Source: Mycobacterium decipiens (lineage in GTDB: Bacteria > Actinomycetota > Actinomycetes > Mycobacteriales > Mycobacteriaceae). Taken from it: a stretch of 64,000 nt of DNA. The notes below the pieces were generated by a model. That model did no database searches, was not told the origin of the DNA, and saw nothing but the letters and a program-made list of their open reading frames with translations. Made by a program: the position numbers and the translations under genes. Positions 46,875-57,545 of the stretch are shown here, in pieces; within the stretch, counting starts at the first letter, position 1; the number at the start of each line of letters is the position of its first letter. The stretch covers positions 558,001 to 622,000 of the forward strand of contig NZ_OY970459.1 of assembly GCF_963853665.1 (NCBI RefSeq), read 5' to 3'.

Positions 46875-48972
46875 GTGCCCAGCCCGTCAGGCGCGAACGC
46901 CGCCGTCCGGTCGATCTACATCGCCGCGCCCGAACCGGAGACCGGCAAGTCGACCATCGCGCTCGGGATGCTGCACCGCCTGACCGCGACGGTCGCCAGC
47001 GTCGGTGTGTTCCGGCCGATTACCCGGCTGAACGAGGACCGCGACTACATCCTGGAGCTGTTGCTGGAGCACACCACCGCAGGCCTGGACTACGAGCAGT
47101 GTGTCGGAATCACATACCACCAGTTGCACGACGACCGAGACGCGGCGATCGCCAACATCGTCGAGGCGTACCACGCGATGGCGCAGACGTGTGACGCCGT
47201 GGTGATCGTCGGCAGCGACTACTCCGACGTCGCCAATCCCGCTGAACTCGGGGTCAACGCCCGGATCGCGGCCAACCTCGGTGTACCGGTGCTGCTGACG
47301 GTGCGCGCCAAGGGCCGCACCCCCGATGAGGTCGTCAGCGTCGTCGAGGTCTGTTTGGCCGAGCTGGCCACCCAGCGCGCTCATACCGCGGCGATAGTGG
47401 CCAATCGGTGTGATCCGGCTCAGCGGACAGCACTGCGCGAAAGAATGGCCGAGGCGCTGCCGGCGGCCGCGCCGCGCAGCTATGTGCTGCCCGAAGAGCC
47501 GCTGTTGTCGGCGCCGACGGTGGCCGAGCTGAACGAGGCGGTGGGCGGAACGCTAATCAGCGGTGACATCGCGCTGCGCGGACGCGAGGTGATGGGTGTG
47601 CTGGCCGCCGGGATGACCGCCGACCATGTGCTGGAGCGGCTCCGCGACGGCATGGCGGTGATTACCCCCGGTGACCGCTCCGACGTGGTGCTTGCCGTCG
47701 CCAGCGCCCATGCGGCCGAGGGATTTCCGTCATTGTCGTGCATCGTCCTCAACGGCGGGTTCGAGCTGCATCCGTCGATCGCGGCCCTGGTTTCTGGCCT
47801 GCGACTGCGGTTACCCATTATCGCCACTCCGCTGGGCACCTACGACACCGCCAGCGCCGCCGCGTCGGCCCGGGGTCGGGTCACGGCAGGTTCGCAGCGC
47901 AAGATCGACACCGCACTGGAGCTGATGGACCGTCACGTCGATGTCGCGGACCTGCTGACGCAGCTGGCCCTCCCAATCCCGACCGTCACCACGCCACAGA
48001 TGTTCGCCTATCGTCTGCTGCAGCAGGCTCGTTCGAACCGCGTACGCATCGTCCTCCCCGAAGGAGACGACGATCGCATCCTCAGATCTGCCGGCCGCCT
48101 ACTTCAGCGGGGCGTCGCCGATCTGACCATCCTGGGCGAGGAATCCCAAATTCGCTTGCGTGCAGCCGAACTCGGCGTCGGCTTGGACGACGCCGAGGTG
48201 ATCGACCCTCGCGCCAGCGACTTGTCTGAACGGTTCGCCGACCAGTACGCCCAGCTGCGCAAGGCGAAGGGCATCACCGTCGAGCACGCTCGCGAAATCA
48301 TGAACGACGCGACGTATTTCGGTACCATGCTGGTGTACAACGGTACGGTTGACGGCATGGTTTCGGGTGCTGTCCACACCACAGCGCACACCGTTCGTCC
48401 GGCGCTGGAGATCATCAGAACCGTTCCCGGGATATCGACCGTTTCCAGCATTTTCCTGATGTGCCTGCCGGATCGGGTGCTGGCGTATGGCGACTGCGCG
48501 ATCATCCCGAATCCGACTGTGCAACAGCTCGCCGATATCGCCATCTGCTCGGCACGCACCGCGGCTCAGTTCGGCATCGAGCCGCGAGTAGCGATGCTGT
48601 CCTACTCGACCGGTGAATCGGGGAAGGGTGTTGACGTCGAAAACGTAAGGGCGGCAACGGAGTTAGTGCGTGCCCGGGATCCGCAGCTGCCGGTCGAGGG
48701 TCCAATCCAATACGACGCGGCGATTGAACCATCGGTCGCCGCGACCAAGTTGGGTGATTCTCCGGTGGCGGGCCACGCCACGGTGCTGATCTTCCCCGAC
48801 CTCAACACCGGCAACAACACCTACAAGGCGGTGCAGCGATCCGCGGGGGCGATCGCGATCGGCCCAGTGCTCCAAGGTTTGCGCAAGCCGGTCAACGACC
48901 TATCTCGGGGTGCGCTGGTCGAAGACATCGTCAACACCGTTGCCATCACAGCGATCCAGGCGCAGGGAGTCC

Positions 48973-48980
<8 letters not shown>
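46875..48980 (+). CDS. pta: Phosphate acetyltransferase
   Basis: About 701 residues. The N-terminal part has a P-loop, dethiobiotin-synthetase-like domain ([20 protein letters not shown]), then a DRTGG domain (about 210-330), then the catalytic PTA_PTB domain from about 380 ([20 protein letters not shown] to [19 protein letters not shown]). It converts acetyl-CoA and phosphate to acetyl phosphate. GTG 46875 is 11 bp after the fgd1 stop. The gene overlaps ackA by 8 bp. Confidence 0.95.
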
Positions 48981-50124
<1,144 letters not shown>

Positions 50125-50501
50125 GATGCCGCTGATTTGCGCCGCGGTTTCGTTGTGGCTGAGCGGGTTTGGCGTGGGTGGGTCGCGAGGATCGGTGTGT
50201 GGTGTTGGGACGTGAGAATCGGCAGCCTCGACGCCCTGCGGTACTGATCGCGCACTTTGTTGGCTACCTGCCGCCCGGCAGCCATATCGTTTTGCCCTCC
50301 ACAGCGGGCAAGCCTTGTGAGCCACGCGCTCACAACAGCTGAGGCACTACCACCCGCCACGCGCTCAAACTTGGTGGGGCACGTCGGCGGCTTGTCGGGA
50401 CATGGCGCCCGACCAACATGCCTATGCACATAGTATGTATGTGCATTAGTTTGTTCCTAGGCGGGTCGCTCCGATTTTGAGGCGCATGGGCAGGAGGGCA
50501 T
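50125..50501. other. Region between ackA and the PE gene
   Basis: No gene is seen in these 377 bp. It holds the palindrome at 50424-50446, described separately, and an otherwise featureless stretch with no clear terminator for ackA. It marks the left edge of the DNA inserted between ackA and pknG. Confidence 0.5.
50424..50446 (+). promoter_or_regulatory. Palindromic operator upstream of the PE/PPE operon
   Basis: ATGCACATA (50424-50432) and TATGTGCAT (50438-50446) form a perfect 9-bp inverted repeat with a 5-nt spacer, 56 bp before the PE start codon. It is AT-rich in GC-rich DNA and the right size for a dimeric repressor such as an ArsR- or TetR-family protein. The regulator is not identifiable here. 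Confidence 0.6.
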
Positions 50502-50813
50502 GTGGTGGCGTTGCAGGTGGTTCCTGAGGGCTTGGCGAGCACTAGTGCAGCAGTGGACGGGGCGACGGCTCAGCTTGCTGTCGCGCATACTGCGCTGGCA
50601 CCAGCGGTCGCGGCGACGGTGTCACCCGGAGTTGCGTCGGTGTCATTACTAACCGCGGGCGGGTTGGGCACGTCGGATATTGAGCACCCGTGTGCGGGGG
50701 GTGAGGGAATCGGAAATCCCGCTCGCGCAGGGATCGCGGTCGGTGAGTGCGATATCAGCTATTCGGTTGGTGATCGCACCGCGGCGTCATATTCGATTGT
50801 GGCCATGCGATGA
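50502..50813 (+). CDS. PE family protein
   Basis: A 102-103-residue PE protein. The N-terminal [21 protein letters not shown] and the following helix are typical, and the C-terminal SYSVGD supplies the YxxxD/E type VII secretion signal. There is no C-terminal extension. AGGAGG at 50492-50497 favours GTG 50505 over GTG 50502. Its TGA overlaps the PPE start (ATGA), and the pair is expected to form a PE-PPE dimer exported by an ESX system. Confidence 0.85.
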   Translation: MVALQVVPEGLASTSAAVDGATAQLAVAHTALAPAVAATVSPGVASVSLLTAGGLGTSDIEHPCAGGEGIGNPARAGIAVGECDISYSVGDRTAASYSIVAMR

Positions 50814-52231
50814 CTGCGCCCGTCTGGGAGGCCATGCCGCCGGAAGTGCATTCGGCGTCGTTAATGGGTCCAGGTCCGGGTCCGTTGTTGTCGTCGGCGG
50901 TGGCCTGGCAGTCGGTGAGCTTCGAATGTGTTTTGGTGGCCAGCGAGCTCACCGCATTGCTAGCTACGGTGCAAGTCGGCGCGTGGCAGGGGCCCAGTGT
51001 TGAAAGTTACGTGGCAGCGAATATGTTGTACGTAGCGTGGCTCACTCAGGTCGGCGCGGACAGTGCGGGGGTGGCTGATCAGCTTGAAGCCGTCGCCGCG
51101 GCGTATTGCACCGCGTCCGCGGGGATGCCGACATTGGCTGAGTTGGCGATCAATCATGCCATTCATGGGGCGTTAACAGTGACAAATTTCTTTGGGATCA
51201 ACACGATCCCAATTGCTCTTAACGAGGCTGATTATCAACGGATGTGGGTCCAGGCCGCTATCGTGATGAGCGCTTATGACGTGGCGTCGAGTGCGGCGCT
51301 GGCGTCGGCGCCACGCTGGACGCCAGCGCCGGCGATACGCAAAGCCGATGCCAGCCAACTCGTCCACGCACCTCCACCCGTAGGTCTACCCATATGGAAG
51401 ATTATCTGGGAGCTTCTCGAAACGCTGGGCCAAGTGCTAAGCCAGGCGGTAGTCGAACTGGCGCATGACCTGGTCAATTTCGGCGAAGGATTGCTCTACA
51501 GTTTGCTCGAAGTCCTGGTGAGATACGTGCTCTTGGCATTCTTTTCTATCAATATAATGCTGCAGATGCTGTCTCACCTGACCCTGGACCACCTGGTCCG
51601 GGGACTACTTGCTGTGTGGTTGTTTCAGCTTGATGTGGCAATTCTATATCTAAAAGTAACATTGCAGGCGATCGACAAAATGCTTGCGCAGTTGGCCGTA
51701 TTCCAGGGCAAGGTGCTAGGAACGCTGATTGGAGCGCTACAAAAGGCAGGGTTTGCGTTACTCCGCGCAATCAATGAGTTGACAGCGGGTTTGAGCACTT
51801 CGGTGGAAATGGTGGGTGTTTCGCCCGTACTGCCGCAGGTCGGAGGTGGCGGCTCTTTGCCGATCGGCGAATTTGTTACTGCACCAGTCGCGGTCCCCGC
51901 CAGTATTACTCCGGCTACCGGTACCGGAGCGAACACAGCAATTGCAGTAAACGCTGTCACGCCACAAACTGGTGGTGCTTCCGTCGTGCTGCCGCACGCG
52001 AATTTGGTTTCTGGGGTCGGCCCGGCCTCAGGCGGGTCGACGGTCGGAGCCTGTGGGCCAGGAGCTGACGCGCCGGGATTTGCCGGGACTGCGCCCAAAG
52101 CGACGTTTGGGCAGTCGTCCGGACTGTCGGTATTGACTTGCGGCGAATTGGCGAACAATCCGCCGGTGCCCATGTTGCCCAGTAGTTGGAACCCAAGCTC
52201 GGACCTTGAGACGGGGGTTGCGCTCAGATAG
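50810..52231 (+). CDS. PPE family protein, PPW subfamily
   Basis: A 473-residue protein. The PPE domain starts [15 protein letters not shown] and has the [13 protein letters not shown] turn (WxG equivalent) near residue 59. The middle (about 200-320) is unusually hydrophobic, with segments such as [16 protein letters not shown]. The C-terminus carries PGFAGTAPK and PVPMLPSSW, the GFxGT and PxxPxxW marks of the PPW subgroup. It is the second gene of a PE/PPE operon with a palindrome upstream. The base composition is lower in GC than the flanking housekeeping genes. The hydrophobic centre could insert in the outer membrane, which is inference. Confidence 0.88.
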   Translation: MTAPVWEAMPPEVHSASLMGPGPGPLLSSAVAWQSVSFECVLVASELTALLATVQVGAWQGPSVESYVAANMLYVAWLTQVGADSAGVADQLEAVAAAYCTASAGMPTLAELAINHAIHGALTVTNFFGINTIPIALNEADYQRMWVQAAIVMSAYDVASSAALASAPRWTPAPAIRKADASQLVHAPPPVGLPIWKIIWELLETLGQVLSQAVVELAHDLVNFGEGLLYSLLEVLVRYVLLAFFSINIMLQMLSHLTLDHLVRGLLAVWLFQLDVAILYLKVTLQAIDKMLAQLAVFQGKVLGTLIGALQKAGFALLRAINELTAGLSTSVEMVGVSPVLPQVGGGGSLPIGEFVTAPVAVPASITPATGTGANTAIAVNAVTPQTGGASVVLPHANLVSGVGPASGGSTVGACGPGADAPGFAGTAPKATFGQSSGLSVLTCGELANNPPVPMLPSSWNPSSDLETGVALR

Positions 52232-52369
52232 CCCTGGGTTATCCGGGCGGCGGTGTTCCTGTCCGGTGCACTGGTTGGCCCATGCCCACGACGGCACGAT
52301 TTGGGCGAACGGTCTGCTCGTCGTACAGAGACAGTGGGCTGGGTCGTCATTGTTGTTTGGCGCCAATCA

Positions 52370-52644
52370 CTATCGCCTAGAACGTAACGTCGAGCACGGC
52401 ATAAAGTCGGCTTCGAAGATCGGCTCGAGCACGATCTAGCGCGCCAGCTGCACGCTCCGGTCCCGCACTGCAGGAATCGATAGCGGGCGTTGCTCGGTGG
52501 TGCCCGGCTGCGGGATGAACACCCGACGCGTCGGCAACGGCCGATGCCGCCCTTCCCGCAGCTCGGTGGCCAACTCGTCCAGCAGCCGGGTCACCGCGTA
52601 CTGCTCCACGTCGGCCAAGGTGGTCTGTCGATGCCCGGTTCACC
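52370..52644 (-). pseudogene. Group II intron reverse transcriptase, central fragment (copy 1)
   Basis: On the minus strand the segment reads QTTLADVEQYAVTRLLDELA, then RPLPTRRVFIPQPG and LSIPAVRDRSVQLAR, then an in-frame TAG at 52436-52438, and continues IVLEPIFEADFMPCS before a TAG at 52370. This is the start of a group II intron RT/maturase with a nonsense codon, truncated after the first RT block. The IS21 element interrupts it at 52645. Its 5' continuation is at 54806-54893. A one-base frameshift lies between GID and QTTLADVE. Confidence 0.7.
52640..52644 (+). repeat. Target-site duplication of the IS21 element, left copy (TCACC)
   Basis: TCACC at 52640-52644 is repeated at 54806-54810, immediately outside the two inverted repeats. 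A 5-bp direct repeat fits IS21-family insertion. Confidence 0.75.
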
Positions 52645-52706
52645 TGTTGACGACGGTCGAAAACTAGGCCAGAAGCGACGGTGAAAAGTAGGCCACGTGG
52701 TCGTGG

Positions 52707-53495
52707 CTATTGTGCCGTGTTGTCGGCTCTGGCGGAGGGCAAGGTGTCGATTCCGGTGTCCTTGAGTCGGTAGCTGGAGCCTTTGAGGGTCAGGACGTCG
52801 GCGTGGTGGACGATGCGGTCGATCATGGCCGCGGCCACCACTTGGTCTCCGAACACGTCGCCCCAGCGGGCGAAGGGCAGGTTGGAGGTCAGGATCAGCG
52901 AGGCATGTTCGTAGCGGCTGGAGACCAGTTGGAAGAACAGGTTGGCGGCGTCCTGTTCGAAGGGGATGTAGCCGACTTCGTCTACGACGAGAAGGCCGAT
53001 GCGGCGCAGCTTGGCCAGCTCGGCAGGTAGTCGCCCGGCGTTGTGGGCGGCTTTGAGGCGGGCGACCCAGTCCACGGCGGTAGCGAACGCGATGCGGTGC
53101 CCGGCCTGGGTGGCCTTGATCGCCAACCCGATGGCCAGGTGGGTCTTGCCGGTGCCGGGTGGGCCGAGCAGCACCACGTTGCGGGCCTTGGCCAGGAAGG
53201 CGCCGGTGCCCAGGTGGGCGATCATGTCCCGGTTCAGTGCTGGTTGGTGATCGAAGTTGAAGTCCTCCAACGACTTACGCGTCGGGAACCCGGCCGAGCG
53301 GATCCGGGTCGCCGCACCGGAGGCTTCGCGGGCGGCGACCTCCCGCGAGAGCACTGCCGCCAGATACTCTTCGTGAGTCCAACCGCCGTCGCGGGCTTGC
53401 TCAGCCAGCCGGGCGGCGGATTCGCGGATGCGAGGGGCCTTGAGGGCTTGGGCGTAGTGCAGGATTGTCTTGATGGGGTCTTCGGCCATGTTCAT
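52707..53495 (-). CDS. istB: IS21-family helper ATPase IstB
   Basis: A 262-residue AAA+ protein with Walker A GPPGTGKTHLAIGLA near residue 111 and Walker B LLVVDEVGYIPF, and the ILTSNLPFARWGDVFGDQ region typical of IstB/DnaC-like proteins. It loads and positions the IstA transposase on target DNA. Its ATG overlaps the istA stop. It looks full length and intact. Confidence 0.94.
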   Translation of the reverse strand: MNMAEDPIKTILHYAQALKAPRIRESAARLAEQARDGGWTHEEYLAAVLSREVAAREASGAATRIRSAGFPTRKSLEDFNFDHQPALNRDMIAHLGTGAFLAKARNVVLLGPPGTGKTHLAIGLAIKATQAGHRIAFATAVDWVARLKAAHNAGRLPAELAKLRRIGLLVVDEVGYIPFEQDAANLFFQLVSSRYEHASLILTSNLPFARWGDVFGDQVVAAAMIDRIVHHADVLTLKGSSYRLKDTGIDTLPSARADNTAQ

Positions 53496-54736
53496 GCCAC
53501 CTCGCCGTCGGAAGTCACTGCCGCAATGGTGAAGTCGACTCCAAAGGCGCGGTCATAGTCGCTCAGGTCGCGCACCAGTTGATCACCGGCCGTCGCCGGT
53601 GGCGGACCGGCTTGGAACTGTCGACGCAACGCTGCGGCGGCCGCGACGTGCGCGGGGTCGGTGAGGGTTTGTCGCGCCGCCCAGCAGCGGTCATGGGCCG
53701 CCAGAAGGCGACCCGTCCTACTCACCCTCACCTGAGTCAGGGTGGTGCTCACCTCGACGAGTTGGCCGATCGCCGTGGGATCCACCGAGTAGTCGTTGCC
53801 GGCCACCCGCACGTAGTAGTCACGTCCCAACCGAACCGAGGTCACCGCCTGAACCGTCGGCGCCACTGGCGGCAAGGACAGCATCTGGGCACGGTCGGCA
53901 TTCAGGAAGTCCACCGGACGGCCATCGAGCACCCGCACCCGACGGCGGTTGGCTATCGGAAGCCATTGTCCCAGTTGATTGTTGAAGTCCTGCGGTGAGG
54001 TGAAGGTGCGCCCGGGCAGGAACGAGGTCTCCAGATACCAATTGGCGCGCTCCACCATGCCCTTGGATTCGGGGTCATAGGGCTTGAGTTGCACCAGCCG
54101 CGATCCCAGCGTGCCCATCAAGGCGGTGACTGGATCAGTCAACCGACCCCGACGTCCGATCCCGGCCTCGTTGTCCCACCACAACTCATGCGGTATCGCG
54201 GCGAAGCTGCCCGAAAGCAGCTGCCACATCCCGGCCACCAAATCCATCGTCTGGCGTGAGGGCAGCATCACCGCGGCGATGAAGCGGGAGAACGCGGCGA
54301 CCATCACCAATACCGGCAGCATCGACTCCTGACCGAACCCGACCGCAATCCTGGGTGCCGGGAACCACAAGTCGCACTGCACCACCCGCCCCGGCGGATG
54401 ATCGAGGCGGTCGACCGGATCGGCAGGCAAGTACTCCGGACGGATCGCCCGGACCCGCTCCCGGAACCAGGAGATAGAACCCGTCCAGCCGACCCGCTCG
54501 GCGAGCACTGTCGACGGCAGCTGGGGATAGGTCGACAACAAGGCCCGGATCCGCGGCTCCACGGCGTCGATCGCCGACGGCACCGAGGTCCGCTCGTACT
54601 TCGGTGGCCCGTCGCTGGCCACCGCGGCCGCCACGGTGTCACGCGCGATGCCGAGTTGTCGTGCGATGGCCCGCTGCGACAAACCCTCGCTGCGGTGAAG
54701 ATGCCGGATCAAGGCCCAGTCTTCCAAGGAGATCAC
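53492..54736 (-). CDS. istA: IS21-family transposase IstA
   Basis: About 414 residues from a GTG (MISLEDW-like start, ISLEDWALIRHLHRSEGLSQ), with a helix-turn-helix (RAIARQLGIARDTV) and an rve/DDE integrase core. The acidic residues are visible in VVQCDLWFPAP, ELWWDNEAGIG and SKGMVERANWYLETSF. A longer frame begins at TTG 54793 inside the right inverted repeat and is less likely. No disruption is seen. Confidence 0.92.
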   Translation of the reverse strand: MISLEDWALIRHLHRSEGLSQRAIARQLGIARDTVAAAVASDGPPKYERTSVPSAIDAVEPRIRALLSTYPQLPSTVLAERVGWTGSISWFRERVRAIRPEYLPADPVDRLDHPPGRVVQCDLWFPAPRIAVGFGQESMLPVLVMVAAFSRFIAAVMLPSRQTMDLVAGMWQLLSGSFAAIPHELWWDNEAGIGRRGRLTDPVTALMGTLGSRLVQLKPYDPESKGMVERANWYLETSFLPGRTFTSPQDFNNQLGQWLPIANRRRVRVLDGRPVDFLNADRAQMLSLPPVAPTVQAVTSVRLGRDYYVRVAGNDYSVDPTAIGQLVEVSTTLTQVRVSRTGRLLAAHDRCWAARQTLTDPAHVAAAAALRRQFQAGPPPATAGDQLVRDLSDYDRAFGVDFTIAAVTSDGEVA

Positions 54737-54805
54737 CCATCCAATCTGATTGGGTGGCCTACTTTTCACCGTCGCGACTGGCCGGGTCTTCAACCGTCGT
54801 CAACA

Positions 54806-55190
54806 TCACCGTCATTGCGGTACGCCGTTACCCACGCACGCCACAGGACATGTTTGCGAAAGACTTTGTCCCGCAACGCATGAAACCCCCGTCCAGCCGA
54901 CCACTCACCTCCGAGGCTCACTGGCAAATAGAACGCCGCCCTCCACCAACACATTTCGCAGGTTGCTGGGCTGGGGAGGGCCTCATCAGTTCCCGCCGCC
55001 ACTATCTGAGCGTTCCGGGCCCCATACGCCGGGGAGTTCTTCAGCGCGGCCTTCGCCCTGGTTTCGGGGGCTTCGCCAGTCTGCTGTTAGGCCTTTTGAC
55101 AGTTGCCCGGACGGGACTCACACCGGCAAGCGACGACGAGCTTACGAGCACAGACAACCTACATGGTCACCTCCAGTCTGCTGGTCGCAC
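54806..55190 (-). mobile_element. Group II intron 5' part with RT N-terminus (copy 1)
   Basis: On the minus strand the element starts GTGCG (55190-55186), the group II intron 5' consensus GUGYG, directly after TTTTTC. About 300 nt of presumed ribozyme sequence follow (including GTGTGAGTCCCG and CGGGCAA). The RT N-terminus then begins near 54890: FHALRDKVFRKHVLWRAWVT, then AYRNDG, up to the IS21 insertion at 54806. Removing IS21 and one TCACC joins it to EPGID and, after a frameshift, TLADVE at 52644. A sister copy is at 58996-59334. Confidence 0.6.
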
Positions 55191-55191
55191 G

Positions 55192-55222
55192 AAAAATCCA
55201 GCCTGAGGTGTCCTAGCTCAGG
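55192..55222 (-). terminator. Intrinsic terminator of the transporter operon, target of the intron
   Basis: On the minus strand CCTGAG and CTCAGG (55217-55222 and 55202-55207) form a 6-bp stem with a 9-nt loop, followed after five bases by TTTTT (55196-55192). It lies 83 bp beyond the stop of the urea-transporter/cupin gene, which it would terminate. The presumed group II intron starts one base after the T-run, as expected for class IIC introns, which insert downstream of terminators. Confidence 0.6.
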
Positions 55223-55304
55223 TGGCGCAGACGTGCACAGAAAACCTGTAGAGGCGGCGAACGTCTTGCGCGGACGCGGTGGTTGAACAGCGCGTCTGTT
55301 TCGT

Positions 55305-56681
55305 CTACTCCTCGCAGAGAAACCGGACCGCCTTTTCGTAGATCAACAGGGCCACGCAGCCTCCCACGCTGCCCGGCGAGTGCCTGGTGCCGGGGGGGTT
55401 GATGACGAAGCTGCCCTGCGGATACGAGCCGTGCTCATCGAATTGGTCGCCTTCGAGGATCAATAGATGTTCATAGCCCATGTGCTCGTGTTCGGCGACG
55501 CGCGCGCCGGGCGTGTACCGCAAGAACACCGCGGCCGGCCCGCCGTTGCCGTCGTTGTACAGCCAGTGCGCGGTCACGCCCGGGCGAAAAGCCGTCCACT
55601 CACCGGTCGCGTTCAGGTTCTTCACCTGCTCGAGAAGGTTTGAAAAGACAATCGAATCGGGTGGCGAGGACATGTGCGTGTCTCCTTGGGGGTTGTGCTC
55701 GTTGCCGGATGAGCCGCTTGATTTCGCCATGGGGACGCCTTCGGCGGCGAGCGCTGGCACGTCGAACCACTTCTGTTCGATCCAGCCCAAGGCGAGCACG
55801 AACCAAGTGGTGAATACGAAGGGCGCGGACACCGTTTGGAGCCCGATCGCGGCGATTGCCGGTGTGAGGATCGTCGCGACGAGAGCACCCAATAGGGCGA
55901 GCCTGAGCATGCCGCCGCAGATCGTATACACCGCCACGGCGGTGAGCACCCCATTGAAGCCGTAAAGGCCGAAGTTGACGCCCATCGGATGGACATCGCC
56001 GTAGTAATACGAGACCGCGGTGCCGATGGCGGCGCCGAGCAAGGCGAGCACCGCGTGTCGCCAGCTGCTGATCAGGATTCCGGCTAGAAACAGCAGGCCC
56101 GACCAGATGCTTGGTGAGAAGACCGCTTGGCCGAGGCTGAACAGCACCGCCGAAACGGGATGAAACGCTGTGACTTCGGGCGGTCTGGATGCGGCCGGGC
56201 GGAGAACATCGAGATGCGGCGCCAGGGCGTAGAGGCCCCAAAAGATAATCAGGAAGGGCAACGCCAGGATGGGAAAGGGCAGGGCGGCGACAAGCAGCCG
56301 AACCAGCACCACCGCGATCGCGACGCAGACGACGAGCACAACCCACATCCCGACATTGGTCCAGCTTGTTTGGAAAAAGGCGGGCAGCGAAAGCGCGATC
56401 AGACAGGGGTTGAGACCGGGAAGCCCGGTCGCAAGAACGGGCCCCCTTTCGCCGAGCAACATGCGACCGGCCGGAGCGATGATCGCGGCCACCAGAAAAT
56501 AGGTGGCCGCAATGGGTGAGGCGACCACAACGGCGGCCAGAAAGAACAGGCCTGTCAGTGCGTTGCTCTGAAAGCAAAGTTGCGAACAGCCCCGCAGAAC
56601 CAGCCGGTAGTACGGGACAACTTCGCTGGTCTCGACCCGCGAACAGGTGTCATCGAGGGGTGGCTTGACCGGCCGCTCCAC
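55305..56681 (-). CDS. Urea-transporter-like membrane protein fused to a ChrR-type cupin
   Basis: About 458 residues. The first 300 form a ten-helix urea-transporter-like protein, with ALTGLFFLAAVVVASPIAAT, GLPGLNPCLIALSLPAFF and the repeat-half equivalent NFGLYGFNGVLTAVAVY. A polar linker (KSSGSSGNEHNPQGD) leads to a C-terminal cupin (about 345-458) like anti-sigma ChrR cupins: VAEHEHMGYEHLLILEGDQF and NPPGTRHSP, whose histidines and glutamate could bind metal. GTG 56681 with AGGCGGC upstream is chosen because the frame to 56774 overlaps the previous gene. It is probably co-transcribed after the amidohydrolase gene. The cupin may gate or sense for the channel. Confidence 0.75.
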   Translation of the reverse strand: MERPVKPPLDDTCSRVETSEVVPYYRLVLRGCSQLCFQSNALTGLFFLAAVVVASPIAATYFLVAAIIAPAGRMLLGERGPVLATGLPGLNPCLIALSLPAFFQTSWTNVGMWVVLVVCVAIAVVLVRLLVAALPFPILALPFLIIFWGLYALAPHLDVLRPAASRPPEVTAFHPVSAVLFSLGQAVFSPSIWSGLLFLAGILISSWRHAVLALLGAAIGTAVSYYYGDVHPMGVNFGLYGFNGVLTAVAVYTICGGMLRLALLGALVATILTPAIAAIGLQTVSAPFVFTTWFVLALGWIEQKWFDVPALAAEGVPMAKSSGSSGNEHNPQGDTHMSSPPDSIVFSNLLEQVKNLNATGEWTAFRPGVTAHWLYNDGNGGPAAVFLRYTPGARVAEHEHMGYEHLLILEGDQFDEHGSYPQGSFVINPPGTRHSPGSVGGCVALLIYEKAVRFLCEE

Positions 56682-56703
56682 GTTCCGTCTGCCGCCTAGC
56701 GTC

Positions 56704-57372
56704 TCAAGTAGCTGCCAACACTTCCATGATCTTGTCCGACGTGCAGGTCCAGCCGACGATGCCGCCCTGCGCAACCAGAGCGCGCAGCGTCACTTCCTTG
56801 AATTCGGGAAAGTAGCTGTCCGTCCCGTCCTCGACCAGCAGGCAGTCGTAGCCGCGATCGTTTGCACAGCGCATTGTCGTCTGCACGCAGACCTCGGTCG
56901 TAATGCCGGTGATCACCAGGTTGCTGACGTTGCGGGTAATGAGATATTCATGAAGGTTGGTGCGATAGAAGGCGTCTTTTCCGGGCTTGGCGATAACCAA
57001 CTCGCCCGCCGCCGGATGGTTCTCGGCGATGAAATCCGAGCCTCCCTCACCATCGATCAGAATTCGCCCCAACGGGCCAACCGAACCGATCTTCATTTTT
57101 GGGTTGCCGCGATTGAGTTTGGCCGTCGGCAGGTCGGACAGATCCGGCTTGTGGCACTCCTTGGTATGGATGATGGGCACGCCGATGCGGCGGCAAGCAT
57201 CCTGTAGTTCACGGATAACCGGGATGCAGGGCGCGACATTCTTGACGTCGTTACCCAGCGACTCGGCAAAACCACCCGGCATCACAAAATCTCGCTGCAT
57301 GTCGATGCAGACAAGTGCCGCGTGGTTGATGTCGAACTGGTACGGGAACGGACGTGCGTCGATGATCGGCAT
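56704..57372 (-). CDS. Isochorismatase-fold cysteine amidohydrolase, biuret-hydrolase-like
   Basis: A 222-residue cysteine hydrolase. The triad is visible as D in VCIDMQRDF, K in VIAKPGKDAFYRTNL and C in ITGITTEVCVQTTMR. IIHTKECHKPDLSDLP and GPLGRILIDGEGGSDFI match biuret amidohydrolases of the family better, as far as I recall, than true isochorismatases. Biuret hydrolase forms allophanate and ammonia; a ureidoacrylate (RutB-like) substrate is the main alternative. ATG 57370-57372 is chosen. It leads a two-gene unit with the urea-transporter-like gene 22 bp downstream. Confidence 0.8.
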   Translation of the reverse strand: MPIIDARPFPYQFDINHAALVCIDMQRDFVMPGGFAESLGNDVKNVAPCIPVIRELQDACRRIGVPIIHTKECHKPDLSDLPTAKLNRGNPKMKIGSVGPLGRILIDGEGGSDFIAENHPAAGELVIAKPGKDAFYRTNLHEYLITRNVSNLVITGITTEVCVQTTMRCANDRGYDCLLVEDGTDSYFPEFKEVTLRALVAQGGIVGWTCTSDKIMEVLAAT

Positions 57373-57545
57373 GTATTCCTCACTGCCGAGCCGGGGGGCA
57401 CTCAGCGGATGGCCAGGGCCAAACGGCCGTTGCAGATGGTCGCGAACACGCAATTATGCCCTGCCCGGCTGGTTGGGTCTAGCAATTGGGGGCACCTGGA
57501 CCCCGGCCGGCTGTTAGGGTGACACACGCTGGGCGAGAATCTCGC

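Larger units (their letters stand above)
52645..54805 (-). mobile_element. IS21-family insertion sequence
   Basis: A 2161-bp element beginning TGTTGACGACGG and ending CCGTCGTCAACA. Its imperfect terminal inverted repeats are about 51 bp with roughly six mismatches (52645-52695 and 54755-54805). It encodes istA and istB, which overlap by 4 bp, and is flanked by the direct repeat TCACC. Both genes are open and the ends are intact, so it may still be mobile. It landed inside a decayed group II intron reverse transcriptase. Confidence 0.9.
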
